A stretch of 64,000 bases of DNA, from the NCBI RefSeq assembly GCF_014359905.1, contig NZ_JACIYP010000012.1, positions 1-64,000 on the forward strand. Reading direction: 5' to 3'. A program made the translations under genes and the position numbers. The notes under the pieces are model-generated. The model was not told where the DNA came from. It saw only the letters and a program-made list of their open reading frames with translations, and made no database searches. This document shows positions 10,462 to 18,838 of this stretch, piece after piece (position 1 is the first letter of the stretch; each line of letters begins with the position of its first letter). Source of the DNA: Hoeflea sp. Lineage in GTDB: Bacteria > Pseudomonadota > Alphaproteobacteria > Rhizobiales > Rhizobiaceae.

Positions 10462-11474
10462 CACACACCGCTCAACGCATCATTCTCGACGTCGACTCGG
10501 CGGGCGACGACATTCTGGCAATTCTGTTTGGCCTTGGCTGTCCCAATGTAAAGCTGGAGGGCGTTACAGCCGTCACCGGCGCCGCAGGCGGCATCGAACA
10601 GGTGACCAATGTCGTCCTGAACACTGCCAGCCTGGCTGGCAGAGATGATTTGCCGGTGGCCTCCGGCGCATGGCGCCCGATTGTCGGCAATTCCAAGGCT
10701 GACATGGAGGCGCCGGTTCATTTCGAGAAAACGCTCTATGCCCGCTTCGGCGAGCGCCTGAAGGGGTTCAATCCGCCGGCGCCGCAACCGGTCAGAAAAG
10801 CGATGGACAAGCATGCCGTCGATTTCATCATCGAGACGGTACGCGCCAATCCAGGCGAGATATCCATCGTTGCGACAGGGCCGCAGACCAATATCGCGAT
10901 GGCGCTCGATCTGGCGCCCGATATTGCCGGCCTCGTCAAGCAGATCGTGGTTCTGGGTGGGTGTTTTGCAACGCCCGGCAATATTACCCCGGTGAGCGAA
11001 TACAATATCTGGGCCGACCCGGAGGCCGCCCGCGTTGTGTTGCGCTCCGGCGCCCCGGTTATTCTGGTGCCGCTGGATGTGTGCGAAGACAACCGCGTGG
11101 CACCCTCCATGCTGACGCGCGATGACCTCTTCGATCTGAAGAGCCAGTATCCTGATAGCAGGGTCATCGATTATGTCTGTGGGAATTTCGAGATCTATAT
11201 CGATATCTGGCGCGAGTTCTTTGAACTGGTCGGATTCCCGCTGGATGATGCGATCGCCATCGCTGCCGTCACCCATCCCGGGTTCTTCGACATGACGGAG
11301 CCGCTGTTCGTTGATGTCGCGCTGTCCGAAAGGCTGGTGCGAGGTCAGACGGTTGCCTTCACCGGCCGTCAGATCCTGCCGTTCGACGGGCCGAAGACCA
11401 CGCGTATCTGCCGCAATCTCAATGGCCGGGCTTTCATGAGCCTGTTCAAACAATCCCTTGGCGCGCTGGACTAG
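10458..11474 (+). CDS. Inosine/uridine-preferring nucleoside hydrolase family protein
   Basis: LDVDSAGDDILAIL metal-binding motif, VATGPQTNIAMAL, EYNIWADPEAA. Confidence 0.9.
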   Translation: MTHTAQRIILDVDSAGDDILAILFGLGCPNVKLEGVTAVTGAAGGIEQVTNVVLNTASLAGRDDLPVASGAWRPIVGNSKADMEAPVHFEKTLYARFGERLKGFNPPAPQPVRKAMDKHAVDFIIETVRANPGEISIVATGPQTNIAMALDLAPDIAGLVKQIVVLGGCFATPGNITPVSEYNIWADPEAARVVLRSGAPVILVPLDVCEDNRVAPSMLTRDDLFDLKSQYPDSRVIDYVCGNFEIYIDIWREFFELVGFPLDDAIAIAAVTHPGFFDMTEPLFVDVALSERLVRGQTVAFTGRQILPFDGPKTTRICRNLNGRAFMSLFKQSLGALD

Positions 11475-11483
11475 GAGAGCGAT

Positions 11484-12410
11484 ATGAAGCCGACGAAAGT
11501 CATCATCGATTGCGACCCCGGCCATGACGATGCCATTGCGCTTTTGATGGCCCACCGCATGCCTGAAGTCGACCTGATCGGCGTGACCACGGTCTGTGGC
11601 AATGCGCCGCTTGAACGCACGACGGCCAATTGCCTGCGGATCATGGAATTGCTCGGAGCCACCGGTGTTCCCGTTGCTGCCGGCTGCGTGACGCCACTTG
11701 GACGACCCCTGGTGCTGGGCACTGCGGACGGGCCGAGCGGCCTTGATGGCTCGCCCTATCTTCCGGAGCCAACCATGGAACTCCAGAAGGAGCATGGCGT
11801 GGATTTCCTGGCGCGGCTGTTGCGCGAGGCGGAAGAACCTGTCGTCTTGGTGCCAACCGGTCCGCTGACGAACATCGGCATGCTGCTTTTGAAATACCCA
11901 GATGTCAGAGCGAAGATCGCCAGGATCGTGCTGATGGGCGGCGCGTTCTATCGCCGGGATGAATACATCACGCCGACCGAGTTCAATATATTCTGCGACC
12001 CCGAAGCCGCGGCCATCGTCGTTGAAAGCGGGTTGGACATCACAATGGTCGGCCTCGATGTCACCATGAAGGTTCTGGTGGAGGAGCCGCAGTTCGAGGC
12101 CATCGGCGCCATTGGGACGGATCTTTCGAAAATCGTGCTCGACTGGCTTCGCTATTACGAGAAACTGCACCGCGGGCAGATGGGCGTGGGCGGTGCTCTG
12201 CATGATCCGCTGGCGCTTGCCGTGGCGATCGACCCGACATTGATTGAAACCCGCAACGCCTTCGTGCAAATCGACCGCACCGGCACCCATACTTTCGGTG
12301 CAACGGTCGCTGATTACTGGAATCTTGAAGGGCAGCCGGACAATGTGAAGGTTGCTTCCAAAGTGGATGCGGACCGCTTCTTTGAAATGCTCTACACTTC
12401 GCTTCGGTAA
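11484..12410 (+). CDS. Inosine/uridine-preferring nucleoside hydrolase family protein
   Basis: IDCDPGHDDAIALLMA signature, VPTGPLTNIGMLL, EFNIFCDPEAA. Confidence 0.93.
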   Translation: MKPTKVIIDCDPGHDDAIALLMAHRMPEVDLIGVTTVCGNAPLERTTANCLRIMELLGATGVPVAAGCVTPLGRPLVLGTADGPSGLDGSPYLPEPTMELQKEHGVDFLARLLREAEEPVVLVPTGPLTNIGMLLLKYPDVRAKIARIVLMGGAFYRRDEYITPTEFNIFCDPEAAAIVVESGLDITMVGLDVTMKVLVEEPQFEAIGAIGTDLSKIVLDWLRYYEKLHRGQMGVGGALHDPLALAVAIDPTLIETRNAFVQIDRTGTHTFGATVADYWNLEGQPDNVKVASKVDADRFFEMLYTSLR

Positions 12411-12449
12411 TATCGTCGCAATAGCGGTACGGAAAAGGGGAACTCACAT

Positions 12450-13118
12450 ATGGTAGACGTCTTTTCGGCGCACAGGCAGGACGGTGAGGCGGTGCTCGAC
12501 ACATCGAAAACAGCGCTCGTGATCATCGACATGATCAACGAGTTCTGCAAGCCGGGTGGCAAGATGGTGCTTCCGGGATACGAGCAGCTGATGCCGCAGC
12601 AGAAGGCGTTGATCGCGACCGCCCGCAAGAACGGCGTGCCGGTCATTTTTGTCGTCGACAGTCATCGCAAGAACATGCGCCGCGATCGCGAATGGGTGAA
12701 GCGGACGCCGCACGGCATCGAGAATACGTGGGCGACGCAGGTCATCGAAGACCTTGAAGTCCAGAAGGACGATATCATTGTCGTCAAGCATCGGTATTCC
12801 GCCTTCTTTCAGACCGACCTTGATCTGGTGCTCAAGGACATGCTGATCTCGCAGCTTGTCGTGTGTGGCGTTGTGACCAATATCTGCGTCCGCTCCACCG
12901 TGCATGATGCCTTCTTCGAGGGGTATGACGTCGTGGTGCCGCATGATGCCTGTGCGGCGACGGGACCGCGGGAGCATGTGTCGACACTTTACGATATCGC
13001 CACGCATTTCGGGGTCGTCGCTGACACGGCAGCGGTGATTGCAGGCTTGTCCAGCGGCCAGCCCATTGCCAATCATGTGTTTGAGGACGTTGGCCCTGTC
13101 GGACTGGCGGCGCAATGA
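12450..13118 (+). CDS. Cysteine hydrolase (isochorismatase/nicotinamidase-like)
   Basis: ALVIIDMINEFC, KHRYSAFFQTDLD, VVCGVVTNICVRSTVHDAFFEGYDV (catalytic D-K-C context). Confidence 0.88.
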   Translation: MVDVFSAHRQDGEAVLDTSKTALVIIDMINEFCKPGGKMVLPGYEQLMPQQKALIATARKNGVPVIFVVDSHRKNMRRDREWVKRTPHGIENTWATQVIEDLEVQKDDIIVVKHRYSAFFQTDLDLVLKDMLISQLVVCGVVTNICVRSTVHDAFFEGYDVVVPHDACAATGPREHVSTLYDIATHFGVVADTAAVIAGLSSGQPIANHVFEDVGPVGLAAQ

Positions 13119-13636
13119 AACAGCCCCCGAAAGCAGCCGGGCCATCGGCCGGCCGGGCCGGGATCGGCGCTGCGCAGAAAGCAGAACTGTCGCGCGCCGA
13201 GCTTGTGAGACGTCTGGAAGAGATCGGCTACAGGCTCGAAGACCACAATGCTCATATCATCCGGCTTGCGCATCAACGCAGCTCGAGCCTGTTTCAGAAG
13301 GCGTTCGAAGGTCTTTCCATTACCCCGACCCAAGTGGCAGTCCTGGCTACCTTGCTGCGCCATGGCGATCTGCCGCAGAACCTCATCGGCAAATATACCG
13401 CGATCGATACGGCGACCTTGAGCCCGATGCTCAAGCGCATGGAGCTTGCCGGCTGGGTGGAGCGCATTCCGTCAGAAGCGGATCAACGGGTCAATCTCAT
13501 CCATCTCACGCCTCACGGCCAGAGTTTCGCCCTTGAGGTTCTGCCAATCTCGCAACGTGTCAGCGACGAGGTTCTCGCACCTCTCAATGCGCGCGACCGC
13601 AAGCGTTTTGTCGAACTCTTGCGAAAACTGACCTGA
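13115..13636 (+). CDS. MarR family winged-helix transcriptional regulator
   Basis: ITPTQVAVLATLLRHGDLPQNLIGKYTAIDTATLSPMLKRMELAGWVERIPSEADQRVNLIHLTPHG. Confidence 0.9.
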   Translation: MKQPPKAAGPSAGRAGIGAAQKAELSRAELVRRLEEIGYRLEDHNAHIIRLAHQRSSSLFQKAFEGLSITPTQVAVLATLLRHGDLPQNLIGKYTAIDTATLSPMLKRMELAGWVERIPSEADQRVNLIHLTPHGQSFALEVLPISQRVSDEVLAPLNARDRKRFVELLRKLT

Positions 13637-13672
13637 ACCAGCCTGAATTACCCCACCTCCTGGAGATATTGA

Positions 13673-14257
13673 ATGACCGAATTTCCCGTCCGCAAATTTA
13701 GCCTCATCATCGAGGAAATCCTTCATGAGGGTGGTCCCATGCCGGAAAAGCCGCGCCGCCGGGGGGCCATTCTTGCTGTGGTGAAAAATCCATATGCCGG
13801 AGTATATGTGGAAGATCTCGAACCCGGTATGGATGCTCTCAAGCCGTTGGGCCTTGAGATGACGGACCGCCTTATCGCAGCTCTGGGCTGCGATGTGAGC
13901 GAAATCGATTCCTATGGCAAGGCTTCGATTGTGGGCAGCAATGGCGAGCTTGAGCATGGCGCGCTCTGGCATGTGCCGGGTGGCTATGCCATGCGGGAGA
14001 AGCTCGGAGAGGCTCTCGCGATTGTGCCCTCCGCAAAGAAGGTTGGCGGTTTCGGCGCTCGCGTCGATGTGCCGATCGGCCATATCAACGCCGCCTATGT
14101 GAGAAGCCATTTCGATGCGATGGAGGTTGGTGTTCCGGACGGTCCGAGACCCGATGAAATGGTGTTCTGCCTGGTGATGGCCTGCGGTCCGCGCATCCAT
14201 TCGCGCATGGGCGGGCTTGCGGCAGACAAGATCAGCGCATTCGACGGTCTGCGTTGA
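13673..14257 (+). CDS. DUF1185 ('amino acid synthesis' AA_synth) family protein
   Basis: NPYAGVYVEDLEPGM, SYGKASIVGSNGELEH, YVRSHFDAMEVGVPDGPRPDEMVFCLVMACGPRIHSRMGG. Clear paralog of 23497-24084. Confidence 0.85.
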   Translation: MTEFPVRKFSLIIEEILHEGGPMPEKPRRRGAILAVVKNPYAGVYVEDLEPGMDALKPLGLEMTDRLIAALGCDVSEIDSYGKASIVGSNGELEHGALWHVPGGYAMREKLGEALAIVPSAKKVGGFGARVDVPIGHINAAYVRSHFDAMEVGVPDGPRPDEMVFCLVMACGPRIHSRMGGLAADKISAFDGLR

Positions 14258-14308
14258 TTTTTGCCCGATATTTCTTCGTAGGCGAATTTATTTGTCCCCC
14301 AAAAAATA

Positions 14309-14320
14309 GTTGGTATACGA
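14309..14320. promoter_or_regulatory. Candidate GntR-type operator TTGGTATACGAA
   Basis: Same near-palindrome as 5738-5749, about 53 bp upstream of the hydantoinase A start. Confidence 0.45.
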
Positions 14321-14372
14321 AGAAAATATTCGGGAAGATGATGGCTTTCCATTCGAACTGTGAAATCAGGAA

Positions 14373-16466
14373 ATGCAGACCCCGATGAATGACAGATCTC
14401 CGTCCGGCAATGGTATCGTCGCAGGCATCGACGTCGGTGGCACATTCACCGATCTTATCGTGCTCGACAGCGACACCGGCGCTGTCACGATCGGCAAGGT
14501 GCCGACAACGCCAGATGACCAGTCGCGCGCCGTGATGGCGGTGTTGGCGGAAGCGGGCTGGAAAGCTTCGGATATCGATCTCATCGTTCATGGAACGACA
14601 ACGACAACCAATGCGCTTCTTGAGCGTCGCCTGGCCAAGGTCGGAATGATCACGACTGCAGGCTTCCGCGATGTCATAGAGCTCGGCCGGCGGACGCGTC
14701 CGAATCCGTATGGCCTCTTCGGTACCTTCATTCCGCTTGTTCCGCGCAATCTCCGCCTTGAGGTCGACGAGCGGGTGGAAGCGACAGGAAAAGTCCGCAC
14801 GCCGCTTGATGAAGCCGGGTTCAGGCGCGCCGTCGAGCATCTGGCCGCCGAAGGCTGCGAATCGCTGGTCATCCACTTCCTGCATGCGTTCAAAAATCCG
14901 TCTCACGAACTTCGTGCCCGTGACATAGCGCTCGAGATGTGGCCCAACAGTTTCGTCACGACCGGTCATCAGCTCCTTTCCGAGGCCCGTGAATATGAGC
15001 GTGGCGTGACGGCCGCCGTAAATGCCGCGGTCCAGCCTATTCTGCAGCGTTATGTGGAGCGTCTGCGTAACCGGCTTCGCGAAGACGGCTATGCGCGCGA
15101 CTATCTGATCATGAATGGCAATGGCGGCACGGTTTCATCCGAGCTTGTCATTCGGGAGGCGGCAAAGACAGTGATGTCCGGCCCGGCATCCGGCGTCATC
15201 GCCGCTGCACGGACTGCAGCGCGTGCCGGCTATAAAGACCTCATCACCTACGACATGGGCGGCACGTCGAGCGACGTTGCGCTGATACGTGACAACCGGC
15301 CATTGATTTCCAACGAGATCGAAGTCGAATATGCCATGCCGATCCATGTTCCTATGGTCGATGTCCACACGATCGGGGCAGGCGGCGGGTCGCTCGCAAG
15401 CGTCAACAAGGCCGGCCTGCTTGAAGTCGGACCGCAAAGCGCCGGGTCCATTCCGGGCCCGATCTGCTATGCCCGCGGCGGAACGCGTCCGACGATTACG
15501 GATGCGAACCTTTTGCTCGGGCGGCTGAACCCGGACAAATTGCTTGCTGTTGAAAATCCTGTTCCGCTTGAGCAGGTTGAGGCCATTTTCCTGCGCGAAA
15601 TCGGAAATCCTTTGTTGCTGTCTGCCGTCGATGCGGCCGGCGCCGTGTTGCGGATCGGAAACCTGAAGATGGCGGGCGCCATCCGGATGGTCTCGGTCGG
15701 CAAGGGCAACGACCCGCGCGATTTCATCCTGTTTGCGTTCGGCGGCGCAGGGCCCTTGCACGCTGCCGAAATCGCGGCGGAATTGGGTATTCCACGCGTT
15801 CTGGTGCCTGCGCGTCCGGGCATCACCAATGCAATCGGTTGCGTCGTCGCCGACCTGCAGCATGACTATGTGAACACTGTGAATGCTGCGGTGAAGGATA
15901 TCGAGATCAGTCAGATCAATGATGTGTTCGCCGAGCAGGCTGCCCAGGGCCGGGCGGCATTGGAGCGCGAGTCAATCAGCCCGTCCGAAGTTGTCATTGA
16001 ACAGAGTTTTGACATGCAGTTCGCAGGCCAGACCCATCTGATACGGGTTTCGCTCAAGCAGCGTGCGGAAACGACGGCCGAAATCCAGTCCCTGTTCGAG
16101 GAGGCCTATTATGCCCGCTTCCGGGTGCGCCTGCCTGAAGTTCATGCCGTCATTGTCAATCTCAATACGTCCGTGATCGGCGTCCGCGAGGCTGTCCCGC
16201 TGGAAAACCTGATTGCAAAAGCTGATCGCGTTCACACTGTCGAGGACGCCCTTAGCGGCAAGCGCCAGGTCTGGTTTGCCGGAAAGTGGCATGAAACCCC
16301 GGTCTTCCAGCGCGAGATTCTCCCGCTCTCCGCAGCAATCGAAGGCCCGGCCATTCTCGAACAGTTTGATTCAACCACCGTTGTTCCGCCCGGCGTGACC
16401 GCTGCCGGGGACGAACAGGGAAATATCATCTTGACCATTGCAGGAGCCGCTCATGGCCGCAATTGA
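14373..16466 (+). CDS. hyuA: Hydantoinase/oxoprolinase family protein, A subunit
   Basis: GIDVGGTFTDLIVLD, HGTTTTTNALLERR, TYDMGGTSSDVALI, FAFGGAGPLHAAEIAAELGI. Confidence 0.93.
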   Translation: MQTPMNDRSPSGNGIVAGIDVGGTFTDLIVLDSDTGAVTIGKVPTTPDDQSRAVMAVLAEAGWKASDIDLIVHGTTTTTNALLERRLAKVGMITTAGFRDVIELGRRTRPNPYGLFGTFIPLVPRNLRLEVDERVEATGKVRTPLDEAGFRRAVEHLAAEGCESLVIHFLHAFKNPSHELRARDIALEMWPNSFVTTGHQLLSEAREYERGVTAAVNAAVQPILQRYVERLRNRLREDGYARDYLIMNGNGGTVSSELVIREAAKTVMSGPASGVIAAARTAARAGYKDLITYDMGGTSSDVALIRDNRPLISNEIEVEYAMPIHVPMVDVHTIGAGGGSLASVNKAGLLEVGPQSAGSIPGPICYARGGTRPTITDANLLLGRLNPDKLLAVENPVPLEQVEAIFLREIGNPLLLSAVDAAGAVLRIGNLKMAGAIRMVSVGKGNDPRDFILFAFGGAGPLHAAEIAAELGIPRVLVPARPGITNAIGCVVADLQHDYVNTVNAAVKDIEISQINDVFAEQAAQGRAALERESISPSEVVIEQSFDMQFAGQTHLIRVSLKQRAETTAEIQSLFEEAYYARFRVRLPEVHAVIVNLNTSVIGVREAVPLENLIAKADRVHTVEDALSGKRQVWFAGKWHETPVFQREILPLSAAIEGPAILEQFDSTTVVPPGVTAAGDEQGNIILTIAGAAHGRN

Positions 16467-18210
16467 TCCGATCACGCTATCCGTTATCCAGGCCGGCCTG
16501 CAGCAGGTCTGCGACGAGATGGATACGACCTTCTCGCGTGCCGCATTCTCGCCGATCATTGCCGAAGCCGACGATCGGTCTGACGGCATTTATGCGGCTG
16601 AAGACGGGTCACTGATTGCCCAGGGTCTGGGAGGCCTGCCGCTCTTTGTGGGAACGATGCAGGCATCGACGCGCACAATCATCGAATTCATCCGGGATGA
16701 GAAGATCGCCGCGCCGGACGAGGGCGACATCTTTATCGTCAACGATCCCTATCTCGGTGGCACCCATCTGATGGATGTGCGCTTCGCCATGCCCTATTTC
16801 CGGGACGGCAAGGTGTTTTGCTGGCTCTCCAACATCGGCCACTGGCCCGATATCGGCGGCACGGTCCCGGGCGGGTTCTCGGCGTCGGCGACATCCGTGG
16901 AGCAGGAGGGCCTGCGTATTCCTCCGGTCAAGCTGTTCAAGCGCGGCGTCATGGACCGAGAGATCTTTTCCATCATCACGTCCAACATCCGGGTCGCCGA
17001 ACAGCGGATCGGCGACATCCGGGCACAGACAGCAGCCCTTGAAGTGGGGCGCGACCGTTTGACCGAGCTGCTCGACCGCTATGGTGAAGGCCTCGTGCTG
17101 GAATCGATCGGCGAGTTGCGCAAGCGCTCCGCCGAACAGATGCGGGCCTGTATCGGACAGATTGACAGCGGGACCTATTGTGGCGAGGCCTTCATCGATT
17201 CCGATGGCGTGGTCAATGAGCCGCTGACAATCGCGCTTGCCATCACCAAGACCGATGACAACAGGCTGATTTTCGATTTCGCCGGTTCCAGCCCGCCTTG
17301 CCGAGGCCCGATGAACTGCGTCATTGCGACCACCCATTCCTCCGTCTATCTGGCGGTGCGCCACATCTTTCCAGAGATTCCGTTGAGCGCGGGGGCGTTC
17401 GAACCGCTCGAGATTGTCGATCCGGCCGGCACCTTCCTCGATGCGCGCTATCCACGGCCGGTTTCGGGCTGCGCCGCAGAGGTCTCGCAGCGCATTGCGG
17501 AGGCTGTGTTCTCCGCCATGGTCAAGGCGCTGCCGGATTTGGTCACCGCAGCGCCTGCAGGCTCCAGCGGCAATTTTTCCCTCGGCGGCGATGATCCGCT
17601 CTTCGGGCGTGACTATGTGATGTACCACCTTTCGGGCGGCGGCTATGGAGGCAATGTCCGCGAGGACGGTCTCACCAATGGCTGTTCGACGATCGGCATC
17701 TCCAAATCCGCGCCGGTCGAAATCACGGAACAGGTCTTTCCGGTCCTGTTCCGCAAATATGCGCTGCATGAGGGGTCGGGCGGCGCGGGCAAGCATCGTG
17801 GCGGGTTCGGCCTTTCCTACGAGGTGGAGCTCCTGCGGGGACATGCACGGGCCTCCTTTGTCATGGATCACGGTCGTTTCGGCCCGCAGGGCGCGCTTGG
17901 CGGCGACGATGGCGGGCGGGGATCCATCACGGTGATCCGCGACGGCGTGGTGCATCGGCCCGAACACATCACCAAGGAGCAGGATCTTCCGATGAAGGCT
18001 GGCGATTGTGTCCGTGTCGACACGCCCGGCGGCGGCGGCTATGGCCTGGCCCTGGAGCGCGATCCGGCTTTGGTGCTGAACGATGTCCTTCTGGGCTATT
18101 ACACCGTCGCCGAGGCCAGCCGGCTGTTCGGCGTGAGCATTGCCGAAAACGGGGAGCTCGACGCGCTTGAAACCAGGAATTTGCGGCAACAGAAGACACG
18201 CGCAGCCTGA
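16453..18210 (+). CDS. hyuB: Hydantoinase B/oxoprolinase family protein
   Basis: DPITLSVIQAGLQQVCDEMDTTFSRAAFSPIIAEADDRSDGIY, NDPYLGGTHLMDV, SGGAGKHRGGFGLSYEVE, DTPGGGGYG. Confidence 0.93.
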   Translation: MAAIDPITLSVIQAGLQQVCDEMDTTFSRAAFSPIIAEADDRSDGIYAAEDGSLIAQGLGGLPLFVGTMQASTRTIIEFIRDEKIAAPDEGDIFIVNDPYLGGTHLMDVRFAMPYFRDGKVFCWLSNIGHWPDIGGTVPGGFSASATSVEQEGLRIPPVKLFKRGVMDREIFSIITSNIRVAEQRIGDIRAQTAALEVGRDRLTELLDRYGEGLVLESIGELRKRSAEQMRACIGQIDSGTYCGEAFIDSDGVVNEPLTIALAITKTDDNRLIFDFAGSSPPCRGPMNCVIATTHSSVYLAVRHIFPEIPLSAGAFEPLEIVDPAGTFLDARYPRPVSGCAAEVSQRIAEAVFSAMVKALPDLVTAAPAGSSGNFSLGGDDPLFGRDYVMYHLSGGGYGGNVREDGLTNGCSTIGISKSAPVEITEQVFPVLFRKYALHEGSGGAGKHRGGFGLSYEVELLRGHARASFVMDHGRFGPQGALGGDDGGRGSITVIRDGVVHRPEHITKEQDLPMKAGDCVRVDTPGGGGYGLALERDPALVLNDVLLGYYTVAEASRLFGVSIAENGELDALETRNLRQQKTRAA

Positions 18211-18291
18211 AGACGCAACGCATTGTGTCCGCTGATTGGATGCCGCACAGGTGCAGCTATGGACCGGATGATATACGCGATATACTTAAAG

Positions 18292-18702
18292 TTACGCGGT
18301 TTCGTTCTCGGCATCGATTTCCGCAAAAACCGCCTGCGCGGCTCTCATGGCGTCCAGTGACGCTGGCGCGCCGCAGTAGATTGCGCCCTGCAGGATGATC
18401 TCCACGATTTCATCCCTTGTCACGCCGTTGGTGAGAGCGCCGCGGACGTGGAGTTTGAATTCCGCCGACCGGTTCAGGGCCATGATCATGCCGAGGTTCA
18501 GAACGCTGCGCAGGCGGCGTTCGAGGCCAGGGCGGCTCCAGACCTCGCCCCAGCACCACTCGGTGAGAAGCTTCTGCAGGGGCGCGGAGGCGTTGTCGGC
18601 GGCGGCCAGCGAACGGTCGACATATGCGTCACCAAGCACTTCGCGGCGGATCTGCAGACCCTTTTCGAACTGCTCTCCCTGAAACTCTGGTCTGTTGCTC
18701 AT
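18292..18702 (-). CDS. Carboxymuconolactone decarboxylase family protein
   Basis: MSNRPEFQGEQFEKGLQIRREVLGDAYVDRSLA, LTNGVTRDEIVEIILQGAIYCGAPASLDAMRAA. Confidence 0.88.
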   Translation of the reverse strand: MSNRPEFQGEQFEKGLQIRREVLGDAYVDRSLAAADNASAPLQKLLTEWCWGEVWSRPGLERRLRSVLNLGMIMALNRSAEFKLHVRGALTNGVTRDEIVEIILQGAIYCGAPASLDAMRAAQAVFAEIDAENETA

Positions 18703-18838
18703 CTGCTGCTTCCTTTGCATTCGTGGGATGGGGTGACATGGTCGCCCGGGTCGGTTTTTTTGCCAGGAGGGCAAGGGGTCCGTCTGCCCGACACGGGAAG
18801 GGGGGGGTGTGCGCTGAGGCAGAGGGGCGCATCCGGGA

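Noticed and set aside
10389-12290. 633-aa minus-strand ORF
   Set aside because: Antisense to the two nucleoside hydrolases, which carry clear signatures.
16609-18189. 526-aa minus-strand ORF
   Set aside because: Antisense to hydantoinase B.
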